From Bacillota bacterium (lineage in GTDB: Bacteria > Bacillota > Desulfitobacteriia > Desulfitobacteriales > Desulfitobacteriaceae), in assembly GCA_023390635.1 (NCBI GenBank), contig JAEWCM010000209.1:1-24874 (forward strand): a stretch of DNA of 24,874 nucleotides, read 5' to 3'. Under the pieces are notes generated by a model that saw only the letters and a program-made list of their open reading frames with translations, was not told where the DNA came from and searched no databases. The stretch's first letter is position 1. Each line of letters begins with the position of its first letter. Positions 23,177 to 24,874 of this stretch are shown piece after piece. Made by a program: the position numbers and the translations under genes.

Positions 23177-23725
23177 TCATTTCCTCGACACCAAACTGCC
23201 CTTTTTATCATACAGCACGCCATGACCGTTGGAATCCTGCCAAACATCCTTATTGTTCCAAAGCATTTGAAATTTTGTTGCCTTCTCATTGCTACCGCTG
23301 GCCACTTGGAGCATTCCATCAGGCAAAACTTTCGCACCTTCAGGAAAAACAAAGGATTGATTCGCTGACTCGTCTACCAATTTCCAACCGCTCAAATCAA
23401 CAATATTTACACCTTTATTCATGATGATGGCTGACTTTCTCATAAAATCAATATCGGAAATACTTACATCCTTTGACTCCGATACGGTTGCAGGATTGGA
23501 CCCGCTTACGTAGGTTGCCGGAACGGTGACGATGATTCTTGGAACAGTGTCTTCACCACTTTGATCGGAACTAGAATTATCAGTAGAATTGACAGAAACG
23601 CTGTCGGCGTCTGTCTTACCTGATTGGCTATCCGGTAAATTGCTGTACGGGTTTGGCCAGGAAATAACAACTGCCAGAATAACGATCAGCGATATCCATA
23701 AAATCCATGATTTCGTTTTAAACAT
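23177..23725 (-). CDS. Membrane-anchored or secreted lamin-tail-domain (LTD) protein
   Basis: A 182-residue protein. Residues 1-23 are a basic start plus a hydrophobic segment (SWILWISLIVILAVVISW), likely an uncleaved anchor or signal peptide. Residues 25-60 are a low-complexity Ser/Asp/Asn linker. Residues about 86-180 form a lamin-tail domain: DIDFMRKSAIIMNKGVNIVD, LSGWKLVDESANQSFVFPEG, LWNNKDVWQDSNGHGVLYD. Bacterial LTDs are extracellular immunoglobulin-like folds found on surface proteins and next to nucleases; no enzyme domain is fused here. The ATG has a GGAGGAGG site about 9 nt upstream. It stands alone between palindromic repeats and the PII terminator, and has no obvious link to nitrogen metabolism. 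Function unknown. Confidence 0.85.
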   Translation of the reverse strand: MFKTKSWILWISLIVILAVVISWPNPYSNLPDSQSGKTDADSVSVNSTDNSSSDQSGEDTVPRIIVTVPATYVSGSNPATVSESKDVSISDIDFMRKSAIIMNKGVNIVDLSGWKLVDESANQSFVFPEGAKVLPDGMLQVASGSNEKATKFQMLWNNKDVWQDSNGHGVLYDKKGSLVSRK

Positions 23726-23890
23726 AACCGGCAGACCTCCTCCAGCATATTTAGTAATGAAGAGATGCAGAATGGTTCTTTATCCTTACAGCTCTATACA
23801 TTCAAATTCTCTCTTTTTTTAGGAAGATTTCCTTTAAATCTCTATGTATCTTAATTCCCTCTGTCGTTGCAGAATTCCTTTTAAATAACC

Positions 23891-23930
23891 AAAAGAACTG
23901 CTCCATCTTACTGATGAAGCAGTTCTTCTT
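23891..23930 (-). terminator. Terminator of the amt-PII operon
   Basis: AAGAACTGCT (23893-23902) pairs with AGCAGTTCTT (23918-23927), extended by CATC/GATG with one mismatch, around a short loop. TTTTGG follows on the minus strand, and CTTT on the plus strand. It lies about 75 bp past the PII stop. Confidence 0.75.
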
Positions 23931-23954
23931 TATACCCCTCTTTGAAAAAACTTC

Positions 23955-24016
23955 TTTAAGCTTTTTTAGCAAAGCTTTTATCTCTATTTTGTTTAAACTA
24001 TTTAAGCTTTTTTGGC
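23955..24016 (-). repeat. Direct duplication of the PII gene's 3' end
   Basis: The 16-mer ending the PII gene (24001-24016; encodes AKKA plus stop) recurs at 23955-23970 with 15 of 16 bases identical, 46 bp further along. The second copy would again encode AKKA and a stop. Confidence 0.5.
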
Positions 24017-24352
24017 AATGGCTGCATCGCCGGACTCTCCCGTCCTGATGCGCACCGCATTGTCAATTTTGTAAACAAAGATTTTTCCGTCCCCGATTTC
24101 TCCGGTGCGGGCAGATTGGGTGATCGCCTCCACCACTTTGTCTACATCCTTGTCATCCACAACAATTTCCACTTTCACCTTAGGCAACAAATTAATGCTG
24201 TATTCGGCACCGCGGTAAACTTCTGTCCGTCCCTTTTGTGAGCCGCATCCAATGACCTGAGTAACCGTCATGCCGAAAATGCCGAGCTTACCTACCGCAT
24301 TCTTAACGTCTTCTAGCTTGCCTGGACGAACAACGGCTTCAATCTTAGTCAT
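24002..24352 (-). CDS. PII nitrogen-regulatory protein (GlnB/GlnK family)
   Basis: A 116-residue trimeric signal protein that senses ATP/ADP and 2-oxoglutarate and binds targets, typically the ammonium channel. It starts MTKIEAVVRPGKLEDVKNAV. The T-loop reads QKGRTEVYRGAEYSINLLPKVK, with Tyr46 and Tyr51, the latter being the uridylylation site in enteric PII. The C-terminal signature is TGEIGDGKIFVYKIDNAVRIRTGE. The last eight residues (GDAAIAKKA) extend a little beyond the usual 112. The ATG has GGAGG 8 nt upstream. It follows amt by 67 bp in the usual amt-glnK arrangement, so it is most likely a GlnK. The gap holds a weak AGCATA/TATGCT hairpin. Whether the Tyr is modified here cannot be told. 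Confidence 0.96.
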   Translation of the reverse strand: MTKIEAVVRPGKLEDVKNAVGKLGIFGMTVTQVIGCGSQKGRTEVYRGAEYSINLLPKVKVEIVVDDKDVDKVVEAITQSARTGEIGDGKIFVYKIDNAVRIRTGESGDAAIAKKA

Positions 24353-24419
24353 ATCGTACTCCTCCTTTAATTGCAGTTTAGCATAAAATTTAATATCCGA
24401 CTATGCTTTAGAGGATAAA

Positions 24420-24874
24420 TTAGTCAGCGTAAGCTTCTTCACCGTGGGAAGAGATATCCAAACCAGCTTCCTGCTCTTCGTCAGTAGCACGAAGTTTGGT
24501 AAAGATGCCAATCACTTTAAGAATGATGAAGGTTCCGATCGCGGCCATAGCCCAAGCTGCCACTACACCGATCACCTGAGTCCAGAGCTGTCCAGGGTTA
24601 CCGAAGAACAAGCCTGTGCCCGCTTCATTAACGGAAGGATCGGCAAACAGGCCGGTTGCCAGAGCGCCCCAAGTACCGCCGATACCATGAACACCAAAAG
24701 CATCCAAAGAATCGTCATAACCCAGTTTAGCTTTCATAACACTCACCGACAAACAGCACAGAGCTCCTGCCACCAGACCAATCAGAATACCAAACATCGG
24801 GGTTACAAAGCCTGCCGCAGGAGTAATACCGACCAAACCGGCAATCGCACCGGAAGCGGCACCCAATACAGTAG
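24420..24874 (-). CDS. amt: Ammonium transporter, C-terminal part
   Basis: The gene enters from beyond the window edge; about 151 C-terminal residues are visible. They contain several membrane helices (GAIAGLVGITPAAGFVTPMF, ILIGLVAGALCCLSVSVMKA) and the conserved YDDSLDAFGVHGIGGTWGALATGLFAD, whose His is one of the twin pore histidines of Amt/MEP/Rh channels. The cytoplasmic tail ends LRATDEEQEAGLDISSHGEEAYAD, the usual AmtB end where PII docks. The first in-frame TTG near 24866 is an internal Leu, not a start. The PII gene follows by 67 bp, so the two form an operon. It conducts ammonium across the plasma membrane. Confidence 0.96.
   Translation of the reverse strand, partial: TVLGAASGAIAGLVGITPAAGFVTPMFGILIGLVAGALCCLSVSVMKAKLGYDDSLDAFGVHGIGGTWGALATGLFADPSVNEAGTGLFFGNPGQLWTQVIGVVAAWAMAAIGTFIILKVIGIFTKLRATDEEQEAGLDISSHGEEAYAD

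Noticed and set aside
1..24874. CRISPR array, tRNA, rRNA or insertion sequence
   Set aside because: No regularly spaced repeats, no cloverleaf or ribosomal motifs, and no transposase-like protein were seen anywhere in the window.

Overview
The window looks like chromosome from a low-to-mid G+C anaerobic Firmicute, most like the Desulfitobacterium/Peptococcaceae group. This rests on the gene families, AGGAGG-type ribosome binding sites, and the linkage of a clostridial-type glutamine synthetase, an ANTAR response regulator and glutamate synthase. The species assignment is an inference. Nearly every gene is on the minus strand; only an XRE regulator and asnB are clearly on the plus strand.

Region by region. 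1-2250: the start of an O-acetylhomoserine sulfhydrylase gene, then (reading leftward) a short operon of a YerC/HisR TrpR-like repressor, a frameshifted hisZ and a small Dabb-domain protein. It is driven by a textbook promoter whose -10 lies inside a perfect 24-bp palindrome. 2379-5500: an EamA exporter, a 3' remnant of an MFS pump, an XRE regulator and a Nudix hydrolase. 5579-9031: a SAM methyltransferase, a decayed unidentified reading frame, and a MarR plus 14-TM drug efflux pair with a clear MarR-type operator. 9067-11913: an AraC regulator, an MFS exporter and a cysteine-less isochorismatase-fold protein, probably one functional unit. 11961-24874: a nitrogen assimilation block of gltD, gltB, glnA, an ANTAR regulator and asnB, then (after a repeat-rich stretch and a lamin-tail-domain protein) a PII protein gene and the end of an ammonium transporter gene.

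The nitrogen genes form one pathway. Amt imports ammonium and PII senses nitrogen status. GlnA makes glutamine, GltBD turns glutamine plus 2-oxoglutarate into glutamate, and AsnB moves glutamine nitrogen to aspartate. The ANTAR regulator is encoded directly before glnA. Proteins of this class work by transcription antitermination on RNA, and the leader of its own operon holds a terminator whose 5' arm is shared with a competing 10-bp hairpin. A TTGTATAC-type palindrome occurs both upstream of gltB and just downstream of the ANTAR promoter, suggesting a second, DNA-level control.

No phage, insertion sequence, CRISPR array, tRNA or rRNA was seen. The least ordinary items are the conditional terminator before the ANTAR-glnA operon, the hisZ frameshift next to an intact repressor/operator pair, the gltB leader, and a cluster of GC-rich palindromic elements at 22702-23129. 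None clearly amounts to a wholly new system.
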